Below are positions 51,078 through 51,166 of a stretch of 51,166 nt of DNA, piece after piece; within the stretch, counting starts at the first letter, position 1, and every line of letters starts with the position of its first letter. Origin of the DNA: an uncultured Mitsuokella sp. (GTDB lineage: Bacteria > Bacillota > Negativicutes > Selenomonadales > Selenomonadaceae); the NCBI GenBank assembly GCA_945873115.1, contig CAMCBT010000009.1, positions 1-51,166 of the forward strand, in the 5' to 3' direction. The translations under genes were made by a program, and so were the position numbers. The notes under the pieces are model-generated. The model did not search any database and was not told where the DNA came from. It saw only the letters and a list, made by a program, of their open reading frames with translations.

Positions 51078-51166
51078 CTAATCTTCGGGGGTCAGGCCAC
51101 GAAGTCTGGCACAGACGAGCATCAGCGCACTGTTGCCGTCAGGAAATGCACCAATGGCCCTTGTAC
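51078..51166 (-). pseudogene. C-terminal end of an IS256-type (mutator) transposase
   Basis: The minus strand encodes AIGAFPDGNSALMLVCARLR, the highly conserved end of IS256-family transposases, then GLTPED and TAG at 51078-51080. Intact relatives usually continue after CARLR, so the end looks replaced or cut. The rest lies beyond the window. Two TTTAAAGAGT repeats (51049-51058 and 51068-51077) sit next to it. Confidence 0.65.

Overview
The window looks like a chromosomal segment of a Gram-positive-lineage bacterium with an outer membrane, most likely a Negativicutes (Selenomonas/Mitsuokella-like) species. Three things point there. The division/cell-wall cluster carries the Firmicutes-type small proteins (DUF881 and Sbp). 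MurE has the meso-diaminopimelate motif DNPR. A KdsD/KpsF arabinose-5-phosphate isomerase, which feeds Kdo and hence LPS synthesis, sits directly behind ftsZ. The DNA is GC-rich, and GTG and TTG starts are common. The genus is an inference; no rRNA gene is present to settle it.

Layout, left to right. (1) 1-6.5 kb, mostly plus strand: the tail of an unrecognised gene, a Crp/Fnr-type regulator facing a purine-base permease, and a pyrimidine nucleoside salvage operon (nupC-pdp-cdd). A small type IV pilin-like protein and a short prepilin peptidase follow. (2) 6.5-12.5 kb, minus strand: an M20 amidohydrolase, an OPT-family oligopeptide transporter and a chemoreceptor. The transporter and chemoreceptor have a more CpG-rich texture, and the stretch is entered through a deletion/transposase scar near 7.74 kb. 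(3) 12.5-27.5 kb, minus strand: the dcw cluster mraZ-rsmH-ftsL-murE-murF-mraY-murD-murG-murC-ddl-ftsQ-DUF881-sbp-ftsZ, then kpsF. ftsI, ftsW and ftsA are missing from their usual places. A three-box MraZ operator precedes mraZ. (4) 27.7-47.7 kb, minus strand: a FliK-like protein, rnhB, rbgA, a lytic transglycosylase, coaE and polA; an L,D-transpeptidase behind a short coupled leader ORF; ftsY, smc and a LysR regulator; an aminotransferase; the siroheme decarboxylase pair ahbA-ahbB; and engB and lon. (5) 47.8 kb to the end: decaying mobile DNA, with an IS481-like element carrying a frameshift, a truncated radical SAM gene, an IS3-family element with a frameshift and an amber codon, and the end of an IS256-type transposase.

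How the genes fit together: the dcw genes make UDP-MurNAc-pentapeptide and lipid II and supply part of the divisome. kpsF links the cluster to outer-membrane LPS. The L,D-transpeptidase and lytic transglycosylase act on the finished wall. nupC, pdp and cdd import and break down pyrimidine nucleosides. The amidohydrolase and OPT transporter fit a peptide-fermenting lifestyle.

I found no complete unknown defence or biosynthetic system. The observations most worth following are the gutted dcw cluster, the pilin lacking Glu5 with its peptidase partner, the coupled leader ORF before the L,D-transpeptidase, the dyad over the lon promoter next to an insertion sequence, the FliK-like protein in a housekeeping operon, and the truncated radical SAM locus.
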